A stretch of DNA of 54,192 bases from an uncultured Alteromonadaceae bacterium. Its GTDB lineage: Bacteria > Pseudomonadota > Gammaproteobacteria > Enterobacterales > Alteromonadaceae. Under the pieces are notes generated by a model. It searched no databases, was not told the origin of the DNA, and worked only from the letters and a program-made list of their open reading frames with translations. The stretch spans positions 1-54,192 of the forward strand of contig CAJXMO010000023.1 of the NCBI GenBank assembly GCA_913056495.1, written 5' to 3'. Shown here in pieces: positions 1 through 8,125 of the stretch; the stretch's first letter is position 1, and each line of letters begins with the position of its first letter. The position numbers and the translations under genes are program-made.

Positions 1-190
1 CACTCATTCTGCTTTGTTAATGATTAAAATCGCCTATTGCTCAAAAATAACACAAAGATAAACAGGCTCTAATGCAGCAAATATGATTGTATTTGCTGCC
101 GCTATACATCTGAATGCAAATGACCAGAGGGTGATTGACTCGGGTTTTAACTTCAGATTACCTGTTGTATTGTGTAAGGTCTTTAGTCAT

Positions 191-219
191 TTCAAAATTT
201 GAGTTTGATTGACTATACT
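191..219 (+). promoter_or_regulatory. Candidate sigma-70 promoter for amrA
   Basis: A TTCAAA -35-like hexamer (191-196) and a TATACT -10 hexamer (214-219) are separated by 17 bases and lie about 40 bases before the amrA start. The -35 matches the consensus at four of six positions. Nothing else recognisable is seen in bases 1-190. Confidence 0.4.
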
Positions 220-260
220 GCAGGTATGAATGAATTTTATTAGCAGCTTAGGTGGGTGGC

Positions 261-860
261 ATGCCATTATCCGTATTTGAGCAAGATGAAGTTAAACAAC
301 ATATTATTTCAATTGTCGACCAAGCTTTATTGTACGCTTTCAAAAATAATGGCAACCGTTTACCCGAACATTTAATTCCTCGAAGTCCCCAACTAGCGCA
401 GCCTCTCGCCTGTTTTGTCTCACTTAGTCATAATGAACTACTGCGAGGTTGTGTTGGTACCACGATAGCCAGTGAGAGGCTAGATAATAATATTGCTTGG
501 TATACCCATGAAGCTGCTTTTCATGATCCCAGATTTGATCCGATTGAAAAAAATGAATTAGCAGGGTTATCAGCAGCCGTATCTGTGATGACAGCTCCGC
601 TACTGTTAAATGTAAGCTCTGAAGCGGATTTAATTGACCAACTCATCCCGAATCGGGATGGTGTTATGATTCAGTATGGCCAGCTTTCGGCAATTTTTTT
701 ACCCTGTCAATGGCAAACTTACCCGCAACCCGCAGCTTTTTTAAATGCGCTTAAACAAAAAGCGGGCTGGCCTTTACATGGCTGGACGCATGCGATGCGA
801 GCCTGGGTATTTCAGACTTATAAGGTGGAAGGGGCGCTGAAACTGTCTGCGATGGCTTAG
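261..860 (+). CDS. amrA: AMMECR1 / AmmeMemoRadiSam system protein A
   Basis: A 199-residue protein of the AMMECR1 family. The family hallmark LRGCVGT is at residues 61-67, followed by the typical region with HEAAFHDPRF, and the length matches single-domain members. AmrA is usually encoded beside AmrB (MEMO1-like) and a radical SAM protein AmrS; neither partner is visible here, but the upstream flank is outside the window. The exact reaction of the system is not established. I chose ATG 261 because AGGTGGGTGG sits just before it; an in-frame GTG at 252 would overlap that ribosome binding site. The last 110 bases overlap convergently with the 3' end of the EAL-GGDEF gene on the minus strand. 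Confidence 0.85.
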   Translation: MPLSVFEQDEVKQHIISIVDQALLYAFKNNGNRLPEHLIPRSPQLAQPLACFVSLSHNELLRGCVGTTIASERLDNNIAWYTHEAAFHDPRFDPIEKNELAGLSAAVSVMTAPLLLNVSSEADLIDQLIPNRDGVMIQYGQLSAIFLPCQWQTYPQPAAFLNALKQKAGWPLHGWTHAMRAWVFQTYKVEGALKLSAMA

Positions 861-2619
861 CTAGGCTGTCCGGTATACGTTTAGGGCTAATATATAAATA
901 GCTTTCACTGACTTGTTTAGCGTATTTTTTGGCTTCAACTGCTAATTCCGCAACATGATGATGGTTCTGACAGCTTTTCAGACAGGGTGAAATTAATCCG
1001 ATGGATAAACTGAGTAGCGGATAAAAAACAGCTTCACCTGAGCGAGTCTGCCCTGGGTAACCACCTGCCTGAATATGACTTTGACTGAAAAAGTCACTAA
1101 CGCTTTCGTTAAACCGGGTTATCAGTTTATTGAGTTCAATAGCATGCTCTCTTTCATAAAAAATAATCACAAAATCATCACCACCAATATGGCCAACAAA
1201 ACAGGGGTGTGTGCTTTGAAATTGTTTAAGTAAGTTAGCTAACATTAAAATGACTTGATCGCCTTTTGCATAACCGTATTGATCGTTAAAGGGCTTAAAG
1301 TGGTTCAGGTCCAGATAGGCCATTGAAAATGCTTGTTTACTGGCTATCAGAGCGTCCACTTCTTTATCAATTGGTACATTCCCGGGCAATTGAGTCAGCG
1401 GATTTGAATGTTTGGCTCTTTCAATTTTTGCATCGGTAATTTTGCGCAGCAAAGTTCTGACTGAACCTATCCCGATATAATGACCTCGTTCGGTAATAAC
1501 AAAAGGCGTTCTGGCTTCCAGTCGGGTTTCGTCGGTTAGCATTCGGCTTAGCTCTTCTATCGGCATATCTGACTCGGCCACTATAAAATCTGTTTTCATT
1601 AAGGCACTGATTGGCTTTTTGTCATATAAGGCATGCCCTAAAGGTTGCGAAAAGTGCTCCATTAACTCTTCACGCATCACAATGCCGATGACTTTTACGC
1701 CGTCTAGGATAGGTATTGTATACAGGGTTTTATTGTTTCTGAACCTGTCCATAACGCTCCGGGTTGGCGTGTCCCAGCTTTCAGCTTTAATTTTATTAAG
1801 TAATAAAGAAACCGTTTGTTGATTAGCAAAACCAAATTGAGAATAGTGCTTTTTAGGTGTGGATAAGACTTGCGGCATTGTGAGTCGCGGATTGACTTCA
1901 GGTCTGGCTAATAAAAAGCCTTGAGCGAAGGTAATTCCCAAGGCTCGAACGCTATCCAGTTCAGCCTGAGTTTCTATTCCTTCTACTATTGTCATTGCCC
2001 CTGTATTATCAGCCAGTCTGAGTACCGCATTTAAAAATTCACGTTTCATGATGTCCTGATCGCAATCCTGAACAAAATAGCGGTCAATTTTTATTAGATT
2101 GGGTTTTATTTTTGACCATTGGATCAGCCCCGAGTAGCCAGCGCCTAAATCATCTATTGCAAACTGAATTCCTAAACTGCGTAACAAGGTTATCGTGTTT
2201 TTCAGATCTTCAATGCTCTTAGCCGGATTATCTTCGGTGATTTCAATTACGAGCCGATTGCCGGTTAAGCCAAATCGGTGAAGTAGTTGTTTTAAATAGC
2301 CTAAGTTGGCCAGGCAACAGACAATAAAGTTAGGCGTCATATTTAAAAATAACTTGCCGGGCAGACTTTGTTTGGCAAAGCTTTCAATGGCTTTTTCTAT
2401 ACATATGGTTTCAATCTGCTGGTGGCAATTATACAAATCTGCCGCTTCAAACAGATATTGCGGCGACTCTAATGCTGACTCGATTGGTCCGCGACTAAGC
2501 GCCTCAAATCCAAGAAACCGGTTACTGGATAAATTGAAAATGGGTTGGAGTACGGTATGGATAAGTTTGCCATGGATTATTTTATCTAACAGCAATTTTG
2601 TATGTATCTGGTTTGGCAC
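751..2619 (-). CDS. EAL-CBS-GGDEF cyclic-di-GMP signalling protein
   Basis: A 622-residue cytoplasmic protein with no signal peptide or membrane segment. Order of domains: EAL phosphodiesterase (about 15-245; EAL at 39-41, N93, E126, D156-D157, K177 and E213 all present), a CBS pair (about 275-400), and GGDEF (about 410-590; motif GGDDF at 479-483). Both catalytic signatures look intact, so it could make and degrade c-di-GMP; CBS pairs commonly bind adenine nucleotides, so an energy-state input is plausible but inferred. It starts with GTG at 2619, supported by AGGAG seven bases upstream. Its C-terminal 36 or so codons overlap amrA on the other strand. Confidence 0.88.
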   Translation of the reverse strand: MPNQIHTKLLLDKIIHGKLIHTVLQPIFNLSSNRFLGFEALSRGPIESALESPQYLFEAADLYNCHQQIETICIEKAIESFAKQSLPGKLFLNMTPNFIVCCLANLGYLKQLLHRFGLTGNRLVIEITEDNPAKSIEDLKNTITLLRSLGIQFAIDDLGAGYSGLIQWSKIKPNLIKIDRYFVQDCDQDIMKREFLNAVLRLADNTGAMTIVEGIETQAELDSVRALGITFAQGFLLARPEVNPRLTMPQVLSTPKKHYSQFGFANQQTVSLLLNKIKAESWDTPTRSVMDRFRNNKTLYTIPILDGVKVIGIVMREELMEHFSQPLGHALYDKKPISALMKTDFIVAESDMPIEELSRMLTDETRLEARTPFVITERGHYIGIGSVRTLLRKITDAKIERAKHSNPLTQLPGNVPIDKEVDALIASKQAFSMAYLDLNHFKPFNDQYGYAKGDQVILMLANLLKQFQSTHPCFVGHIGGDDFVIIFYEREHAIELNKLITRFNESVSDFFSQSHIQAGGYPGQTRSGEAVFYPLLSLSIGLISPCLKSCQNHHHVAELAVEAKKYAKQVSESYLYISPKRIPDSLAKPSQTVSAPLPPYKSEIPRLASHASSHVKASPLFV

Positions 2620-2765
2620 GATAAACTCCTAAACCTTATTTGTACTTATTGATATAGGTATTTAAGTTATTTTTAATAATGCGCTTACTCTGTCCGGTTT
2701 GATTTGCTATTGAAGCGGTTTTTCCAGCTTAAAGTGATTGAAACTGGTTTACAGATTTTTTGCCG

Positions 2766-2774
2766 TGTTATAAT
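2766..2774 (+). promoter_or_regulatory. Extended -10 promoter element before the DUF1289 gene
   Basis: TGTTATAAT (2766-2774) is a perfect TATAAT hexamer with an upstream TGN extension. The -35 region is weak, as is usual with extended -10 promoters. It lies in the 292-base gap between the divergent EAL-GGDEF and DUF1289 genes, about 135 bases before the latter. Confidence 0.45.
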
Positions 2775-2911
2775 GAAAGTTACTGAAGTAAAATACATGT
2801 ATGGCTTAATTATAAAACCAACTCCGGGTAATAATTGAGTATCAGAGCGCTAGTAAATATATGTTTTAGCATATCTTTCTAGTGTTAAGTTTTAATGACA
2901 AGGGGTCATCA

Positions 2912-3091
2912 ATGCAGCAGGTCAGTTCTCCTTGTATTCGTCAGTGTTGTTTGAATGAATCTGATGTTTGCATTGGCTGTGGGCGCTTATTGAGTGAAAT
3001 CCTTAAGTGGTCAGATACTAAAGCAAACGATCAGCAGCAAATCGTTGAGCTTGCGAAAAAAAGGCGTGAGCAGCTAAAATCCGGTAATTAA
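2912..3091 (+). CDS. DUF1289 family small cysteine-rich protein
   Basis: A 59-residue protein with the DUF1289 signature: SPCIRQCCLN near the N-terminus, then CIGCGR and a later KW. Four regularly spaced cysteines (CxxxC and CxxC) suggest metal or Fe-S binding, but the family has no assigned function. I used ATG 2912, which follows AAGGGG at a suitable distance, rather than the in-frame GTG at 2882. It stands alone about 200 bases before ilvI. Confidence 0.8.
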   Translation: MQQVSSPCIRQCCLNESDVCIGCGRLLSEILKWSDTKANDQQQIVELAKKRREQLKSGN

Positions 3092-3291
3092 TGCAAACAA
3101 TGGCAGACAGTTTTGTTAGCCTATGCAAAATCTGGTTTGAGTAATTCTATTAATTTTGAATATTGTTGAAGAAATTCAATAAAAATCTGTATTAACCCAA
3201 GAGAAATTGACAAGTAAGACATTTTTACGTTTTTAAAATGGCTACATCTTGGTATCCTTGCGTTAATAATTAGCTTTAGGGGAATTCTATT

Positions 3292-5010
3292 GTGGAAATG
3301 ATGTCTGGTGCCGAAATGGTTGTTCGGACGCTAACTCAATTAGGAGTTAAGCATATTTTTGGATATCCGGGTGGCGCTGTTCTGGATATATATGATGCGT
3401 TATTTGAAGCAAGTGATATTGAACATATTTTAGTTCGTCATGAACAGGCCGCAGCTCATATGGCTGACGGTTATGCACGTGCAACCGGCGAAGTCGGAAC
3501 CGTGTTGGTGACTTCCGGACCGGGCGCAACTAATACCATTACCGGTATTGCGACCGCTTACATGGATTCAATTCCTATGGTGGTCTTGTCAGGTCAGGTC
3601 GCCACTTCAATGATAGGTGAAGATGCGTTTCAGGAATGTGATATGGTGGGGTGTTCTCGCCCGGTTGTAAAACACAGCTTTTTGGTGAAAAAAGCAGAAG
3701 ATATTCCAACGGTGATTGCCAAAGCATATCATATTGCTGCAACCGGTCGTCCTGGTCCTGTTGTGGTCGATATCCCAAAAGATATTGTCAATCCTAAGGA
3801 ATCTCATCCGTATATTTTCCCTGACAGTATCAATATGCGTTCTTATAACCCAACGGTTAAAGGTCATAAAGGACAGGTTAAAAAAGCGCTTCAGGTCTTA
3901 CTGGCAGCTAAAAAACCTGTTTTATATCTGGGTGGCGGTTCAATCGCAGCCGAATGTAGTGATTTAATTACTGCGTTTGCTGAGCGTTTAAATTTACCTG
4001 TTACCAATACATTAATGGGTCTGGGCGCATTCCCGGGTCAACATAAGCAGTGTTTAGGTATGTTAGGTATGCATGGTACGGTGGAAGCCAATAAAACGAT
4101 GCATAATTCAGATGTCATTCTGGCTCTGGGAGCGCGATTTGACGACAGGGTAACGAATAATGTTAAAAAATTCTGCCCGAACGCAACTATCCTGCATGTC
4201 GATATTGATCCGACTTCTATTTCTAAAACCGTCAGTGCTGACGTACCTATTGTGGGCTCGGTTAAGCAAGTTCTGTCGGACATGATAGATATTCTGGATT
4301 CAACGGGTGAAAGTTTGGAACCAGCTGCGATGGCGAGCTGGTGGTCTGAAATTCAAGTCTGGCGTGAACAAAAATGTTTAAGTTATGCAAAATCAGACAA
4401 GGTGATCAAACCACAGCAAGTTGTTGAAGCCATGCATAGGGTGACTAACGGTGAAGCCTACGTCTCATCTGATGTGGGTCAGCACCAAATGTTTGCAGCA
4501 TTGTATTATCCGTTTAATAAACCCCGCCGTTGGATTAACTCGGGTGGTTTAGGCACCATGGGCTTTGGTTTACCGGCTGCGATGGGGGTTAAGGTTGCTT
4601 TACCTGATTCGGTTTCAATTTGTATTACTGGTGATGGCAGTATTCAGATGAATATTCAGGAGCTATCAACCTGTATGCAGTATGGGATTCCGGTCAAAAT
4701 TATCTCACTGAACAATCAGGCATTAGGTATGGTTCGTCAGTGGCAGGATTTAATTTATGGTGGACGCCACAGCCATTCTTACATGGAGTCTTTACCGGAC
4801 TTTGTTAAATTGGCAGAAGCCTATGGTCATGTAGGGATTCGGGTGAGCGATCCAAGTGAACTGGATGAAGCACTTGAAAAATGTTTTTCAATGAAAGATA
4901 AATTAGTCTTTATGGACATTTTAGTCGACCAAGACGAACATGTATATCCTATGCAGATTAAATTTGGTGCAATGGATGACATGTTATTAGGTAAACCAAA
5001 GGCGGAGTAA
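3292..5010 (+). CDS. ilvI: Acetolactate (acetohydroxyacid) synthase large subunit, type III-like
   Basis: This 572-residue ThDP enzyme condenses pyruvate with pyruvate or 2-oxobutyrate in valine, leucine and isoleucine synthesis. The length and the N-terminus MEMMSGAEMVV match E. coli IlvI (574 residues). The catalytic glutamate is at E51 in RHEQAAAHMADG, and the ThDP-binding GDGS motif starts near residue 447 and ends in NN. The start is GTG 3292: it follows AGGGGA by eight bases and gives the same N-terminus as E. coli; two ATGs just inside are less likely. A TTGACA hexamer at 3207-3212 may be the -35 of its promoter, without a convincing -10. It forms an operon with ilvH, three bases downstream. 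Confidence 0.96.
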   Translation: MEMMSGAEMVVRTLTQLGVKHIFGYPGGAVLDIYDALFEASDIEHILVRHEQAAAHMADGYARATGEVGTVLVTSGPGATNTITGIATAYMDSIPMVVLSGQVATSMIGEDAFQECDMVGCSRPVVKHSFLVKKAEDIPTVIAKAYHIAATGRPGPVVVDIPKDIVNPKESHPYIFPDSINMRSYNPTVKGHKGQVKKALQVLLAAKKPVLYLGGGSIAAECSDLITAFAERLNLPVTNTLMGLGAFPGQHKQCLGMLGMHGTVEANKTMHNSDVILALGARFDDRVTNNVKKFCPNATILHVDIDPTSISKTVSADVPIVGSVKQVLSDMIDILDSTGESLEPAAMASWWSEIQVWREQKCLSYAKSDKVIKPQQVVEAMHRVTNGEAYVSSDVGQHQMFAALYYPFNKPRRWINSGGLGTMGFGLPAAMGVKVALPDSVSICITGDGSIQMNIQELSTCMQYGIPVKIISLNNQALGMVRQWQDLIYGGRHSHSYMESLPDFVKLAEAYGHVGIRVSDPSELDEALEKCFSMKDKLVFMDILVDQDEHVYPMQIKFGAMDDMLLGKPKAE

Positions 5011-5013
5011 AAG

Positions 5014-5511
5014 ATGCGAAGAATATTATCTGTTTTATTAGAAAATGAACCAGGCGCATTATCCCGCATTGTTGGTTTATTCTCACAGCGTGGTTATAAC
5101 ATTGAAACCTTAACTGTGGCACCCACAGATGATCCAACCTTGTCTCGTTTGACTGTGACAACGGTTGGAGATGATCGTGTCATTGAACAAATTACTAAAC
5201 AGGTTAATAAGCTGGTTGATGTGCTAAAAGTATCTGATATCACTGATGGCGATCATATAGAACGTGAATTGATGATGGTTAAAGTGAAAGCGGATACCAC
5301 TGCATTGCGTGACGAATTAAAACGCTTATCTGATATTTTCAGAGGGTTAGTCGTGGATGTGACACCGACCACTTATGTTATTCAACTAGTGGGTACCAGT
5401 GCTAAGTTGGATGCTTTTATTGAAGCATTGCGCAGTGAAGCTGAAATTATTGAAGTGGCGCGTTCAGGTGTGACCGGTTTATCGCGTGGCGAAAAATCAC
5501 TTAGATTCTGA
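5014..5511 (+). CDS. ilvH: Acetolactate synthase small regulatory subunit
   Basis: A 165-residue ACT-domain protein that pairs with IlvI and gives valine feedback inhibition. The ACT domain begins at residue 1 (MRRILSVLLENEPGALSRI) and the NIET and PTDDPTLSR segments are typical of the family; E. coli IlvH has 163 residues. The C-terminal half is the ALS_ss_C domain. It follows ilvI by three bases, so the subunits are co-translated, and the operon ends at an intrinsic terminator 26 bases after its stop codon. Confidence 0.96.
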   Translation: MRRILSVLLENEPGALSRIVGLFSQRGYNIETLTVAPTDDPTLSRLTVTTVGDDRVIEQITKQVNKLVDVLKVSDITDGDHIERELMMVKVKADTTALRDELKRLSDIFRGLVVDVTPTTYVIQLVGTSAKLDAFIEALRSEAEIIEVARSGVTGLSRGEKSLRF

Positions 5512-5536
5512 TTCAAAGCGATAAATTAATACCAGA

Positions 5537-5561
5537 AAAGGCAGGTGTTCCTGCCTTTTTT
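5537..5561 (+). terminator. Intrinsic terminator of the ilvIH operon
   Basis: AAAGGCAGG, loop TGTT, CCTGCCTTTTTT: a strong G/C stem with a run of six T residues directly after it. Confidence 0.92.
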
Positions 5562-5590
5562 GATCACAATAACACAATTAAAGATAGTTT

Positions 5591-5902
5591 ATGATTCGAC
5601 ACACAGTTGTATTTACTTTAAAACATCCGAAAGGTTCAGTTGCTGAAGCTGAGTTTTTAAAAAAAGCGGCAAAACTAGAGCGAATTAATGTCGTTCAGAA
5701 ATTTGAAATTCTGCACCAAATTAGTCAGAAAAACCCGTTTGATTTTGGCTTATCAATGGAATTTGCTTCCATGACAGAATTCCGATATTACAACGAACAT
5801 CCTGATCATCTTGATTTTGTGGAGTATGTTTGGAAAAAAGAAGTAAGTGAATTTATGGAAATTGATTATCAACCGCATCAGTTTATTGAGTCATGTGAAT
5901 AA
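5591..5902 (+). CDS. Dabb (stress-responsive alpha/beta barrel) domain protein
   Basis: A 103-residue single-domain protein. The start MIRHTVVFTLK, the following helix rich in charged residues, and the C-terminal FVEYVWKKEV segment fit the Dabb dimeric ferredoxin-like barrel family. Members are small cytoplasmic proteins; some are linked to stress or to aromatic polyketide chemistry, and most have no assigned role. It is a lone gene between the ilvIH terminator and the DUF2589 leader. No catalytic residues can be named. Confidence 0.75.
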   Translation: MIRHTVVFTLKHPKGSVAEAEFLKKAAKLERINVVQKFEILHQISQKNPFDFGLSMEFASMTEFRYYNEHPDHLDFVEYVWKKEVSEFMEIDYQPHQFIESCE

Positions 5903-5997
5903 GGGGCTGTAAGCCGAACTTAGCATATCTATTCTTTCAGTCATTTTTACACCGCTTCCACAGCTTTTTTATCTCGCTTGTCTTGTCTGAGCTGTCA

Positions 5998-6013
5998 GGT
6001 AAGACATCTTACC
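5998..6013. promoter_or_regulatory. Inverted repeat, candidate operator upstream of the DUF2589 promoter
   Basis: GGTAAGA-CA-TCTTACC: seven-base perfect arms around a two-base centre, ending 15 bases before the predicted -35 hexamer. The position suits an activator or repressor site; no matching known regulator is recognised. Confidence 0.4.
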
Positions 6014-6028
6014 TCTAAGATATCGGAG

Positions 6029-6057
6029 TTGTTCAAAAACTAGCCCACTGCTATACC
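6029..6057 (+). promoter_or_regulatory. Candidate promoter for the DUF2589 cluster
   Basis: TTGTTC (6029-6034) and TATACC (6052-6057) with a 17-base spacer. Transcription would start near 6064 and give a leader of about 160 nt before the first gene. The gene-free stretch 5903-6222 is accounted for by this promoter, two palindromes and two hairpins. Confidence 0.5.
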
Positions 6058-6080
6058 TGTTTAAGTATGTTGAATGAGTT

Positions 6081-6094
6081 TTAAACCGGTTTAA
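6081..6094. promoter_or_regulatory. 14-bp perfect palindrome in the DUF2589 leader
   Basis: TTAAACCGGTTTAA reads the same on both strands and lies about 17-30 bases past the predicted transcription start, a classic repressor-operator position. No known regulator motif is assigned. Confidence 0.4.
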
Positions 6095-6153
6095 TAGCGC
6101 TTTATATCTGATTTAGGGTCTTGCTTGTTCAACATTCTGCTAGCTGCCGAGCT

Positions 6154-6180
6154 CCCGTTAACAATTAACGGGATGTTTTT
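6154..6180 (+). terminator. Terminator-like hairpin in the leader of the DUF2589 cluster
   Basis: CCCGTTAA, loop CAA, TTAACGGG, then ATGTTTTT. It lies between the predicted promoter and the first gene, so it could act as an attenuator, or it could end upstream transcripts if a second promoter exists downstream. Confidence 0.65.
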
Positions 6181-6182
6181 AT

Positions 6183-6203
6183 ACCTGAACATTTTGTTCA
6201 GGT
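6183..6203 (+). other. Second leader hairpin just before the ribosome binding site
   Basis: ACCTGAACA, loop TTT, TGTTCAGGT: a perfect nine-base stem ending seven bases before AAGGAG (6211-6215) of the next gene. It could affect translation or protect the 5' end of a processed mRNA; the role is inferred from position only. Confidence 0.55.
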
Positions 6204-6222
6204 TGATTAAAAGGAGATTGTT

Positions 6223-6801
6223 ATGGCTATTGGACAAGAACTATCCAGCATTGATTTCAAATCAATGATTGGCGGACCATTAGATGCAGTAGTAAGGGCC
6301 CAGGCGCAGTCTGCACAAACTTCAGTTGATTTTATTAAATCTGTTGGATTTGAAGCAGACAGTAATGAGCCGACGATGGTCACTTTCAGTTATATGAAAG
6401 CAGTAGAAACCCGGGATGAAGAAGGCAATGTTACCGGAGTGGAACCGAAAAAGTTTGATCTCACCGTTCCGATTCTGACTATGTTACCGATTCCGTTTAT
6501 CCGGGTCGAAGAAACCACGATTAACTTCAATGCCAAAATTAACTCCGTTCAGGAATCAACTACAACCTCATCTCAAAGTTTAAATACTAAGCTTTCTGCT
6601 AAAGGTGGTTGGGGTCCTGTTTCGGTGAAATTAAGTGCAAGTTATTCAACCAAAAGTGCCAAATCGAGTTCATCCAAAATTGAGCGTACTTATAGTTTGT
6701 CTGTTAATGTGCGGGCTGTGCAGGATGAGCTGCCAGCAGGTACAGAAAAACTGCTCAATATTTTGGAAAACTCAATCACTGAAGTTGAAGCTAATCCCTA
6801 G
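6223..6801 (+). CDS. DUF2589 family protein
   Basis: A 192-residue protein that matches the DUF2589 pattern: N-terminal segment SIDFKSMIGGPLDAVVRAQ, then a beta-rich middle with VPILTMLPIPFIRVEE and FNAKI, and a Ser/Thr/Lys-rich part (about 105-150). No signal peptide or membrane helix is seen, so it is probably cytoplasmic. The family has no known function that I can name. The start follows AAGGAG at 6211. It is the first of three same-strand genes with a leader of unusual structure and a hairpin terminator directly after it, suggesting more of this protein than of the two downstream products. Confidence 0.75.
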   Translation: MAIGQELSSIDFKSMIGGPLDAVVRAQAQSAQTSVDFIKSVGFEADSNEPTMVTFSYMKAVETRDEEGNVTGVEPKKFDLTVPILTMLPIPFIRVEETTINFNAKINSVQESTTTSSQSLNTKLSAKGGWGPVSVKLSASYSTKSAKSSSSKIERTYSLSVNVRAVQDELPAGTEKLLNILENSITEVEANP

Positions 6802-6813
6802 CTAATTCAGAAA

Positions 6814-6832
6814 AAAGGGGCTTTGCCCCTTT
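6814..6832 (+). terminator. Hairpin between the first and second gene of the DUF2589 cluster
   Basis: AAAGGGGC, loop TTT, GCCCCTTT, followed by CTCA rather than a long T run. It probably gives partial termination. Confidence 0.6.
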
Positions 6833-6859
6833 CTCACCCGATATCGCAAAGGAATTACA

Positions 6860-7555
6860 ATGTCAGAATTAAGTGAAGTATTAGGTGCATTAATGGTCAG
6901 CCTGGTTCATGCAAGAAGGATGGCTGATGAAGAAACCGCTGCGGTTGCTGAATACTATAAAGATAACCCCCTGCTGGAAGGTATGAGTTTACCCAGAGTC
7001 AGAGTGCCTGAGCTGACGATAGATATGCCACTCACGCTTAAAAAGCATATTCCGGCAAAAGATGCAGAGCTTGATTCTCCGGCCAATATACACAGGGCAT
7101 TAATGGAGCACTTTAAACAAAGCCTGGATGATGAAGATATTTTAAGTCGGACTAAATCTTTTCAAAATGCATTTGATAAAGAGTCAAAACTCGCATTGGA
7201 TAAAATATCTGAGTTACAGCGCTCCACCGATACACGTGTTACTCGCGAAGCTGTGCTAAGAAGCATTGATGATGCTTATGCCAAAGCGTTGAAAAAAACA
7301 GCCTCAACCAGTGAAATTCCATTTGAAAAAACGGATGCGGTCAATAAAGCGGTACGCCATAGCATTTCTCAAATTGCGCTAAAATCCAGTTCTAACCCAC
7401 TGTCACTGATTACAGATGCAACTACAAGTGCCGTGAAAGAAAGCGCCACCTCGCAGAGCAGTGTACGTTTACAGATTACGCTTAGGGAAGAGGGACTTGA
7501 GTGGTCATCGTCTAGTCAGGACGGTAGATTAAAAAACAGACTTCAGCCAGAGTAG
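6860..7555 (+). CDS. Uncharacterised protein, second gene of the DUF2589 cluster
   Basis: A 231-residue protein that I do not recognise with certainty. It starts after AAGGA with MSELSEVLGALMVSLVHARRM and is rich in charged helices up to about residue 120 (spacing suggests helical bundles). A Ser/Thr-rich segment near 185-210 precedes a short beta-like end, RLQITLREEG. The N-terminal stretch with LPRVRVPELTIDMPLTLKK resembles the DUF2589 beta segment in style. No signal peptide, membrane helix or catalytic motif is visible. It lies 58 bases after the DUF2589 gene and three bases before the third gene. Confidence 0.65.
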   Translation: MSELSEVLGALMVSLVHARRMADEETAAVAEYYKDNPLLEGMSLPRVRVPELTIDMPLTLKKHIPAKDAELDSPANIHRALMEHFKQSLDDEDILSRTKSFQNAFDKESKLALDKISELQRSTDTRVTREAVLRSIDDAYAKALKKTASTSEIPFEKTDAVNKAVRHSISQIALKSSSNPLSLITDATTSAVKESATSQSSVRLQITLREEGLEWSSSSQDGRLKNRLQPE

Positions 7556-7558
7556 CTT

Positions 7559-8122
7559 ATGCGATCTATTGCTAAAGAAAAAATAATGAATCAGTTAATG
7601 CAACTGCCCGGGTTGAGTAATCAGTATACTCACCTCGATCCAGGGTATGTGCAGAATGTGCAAGTCTGGTTGCAGGATACAGAAAAGCAGTTGGAGCCAC
7701 TCAGGCTGCCTGCTGTATCTAAACTTGCAACCCTTCGTGGAACTTTGGTTGCAGCGGATGATGGTTATACCGACCCTTGCATATCTGAACAGTCCCGAAG
7801 CAAACGCAAAGCAAAAAGAGCCTTGGCCGCACATACACTAACTCAGGCTGAAGAGATTTTAAGTCAGGAAGTGGCGGTAATTGAGCAGTCTTTTTCAGAG
7901 TTAATTGATAAGCTGTCTCAATTATTAGCCATTCGCTTTGCACAAGACGCTTTGCCGGTCAGCCCGGGTATTACAACTCAGTATATAGACCAAATCTGGA
8001 CCATGCTGGGGGAAATTGATGATACCAAAAGTATGTACCGTTACATTCAAGCAAGAACCGGTTTAACCGACAGACGTTATTTATTGCATGCTTTGCTAGA
8101 AAATATGCTTTCGCATACTTGA
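7559..8122 (+). CDS. Uncharacterised protein, third gene of the DUF2589 cluster
   Basis: A 187-residue, mostly helical protein of unknown function. No signal peptide, membrane segment or known motif is seen; there is a basic patch SKRKAKRALAAH near residue 80. ATG 7559 comes three bases after the previous stop codon, implying translational coupling; ATG 7586 is an alternative start. The gene ends three bases before the queG stop codon on the other strand, so the two genes converge tail to tail with no room for a terminator between them. Confidence 0.65.
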   Translation: MRSIAKEKIMNQLMQLPGLSNQYTHLDPGYVQNVQVWLQDTEKQLEPLRLPAVSKLATLRGTLVAADDGYTDPCISEQSRSKRKAKRALAAHTLTQAEEILSQEVAVIEQSFSELIDKLSQLLAIRFAQDALPVSPGITTQYIDQIWTMLGEIDDTKSMYRYIQARTGLTDRRYLLHALLENMLSHT

Positions 8123-8125
8123 TGC

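Noticed and set aside
3347..4283. Open frames antisense to or inside ilvI
   Set aside because: They lie within a highly conserved enzyme gene, have no start signals and show no family features.
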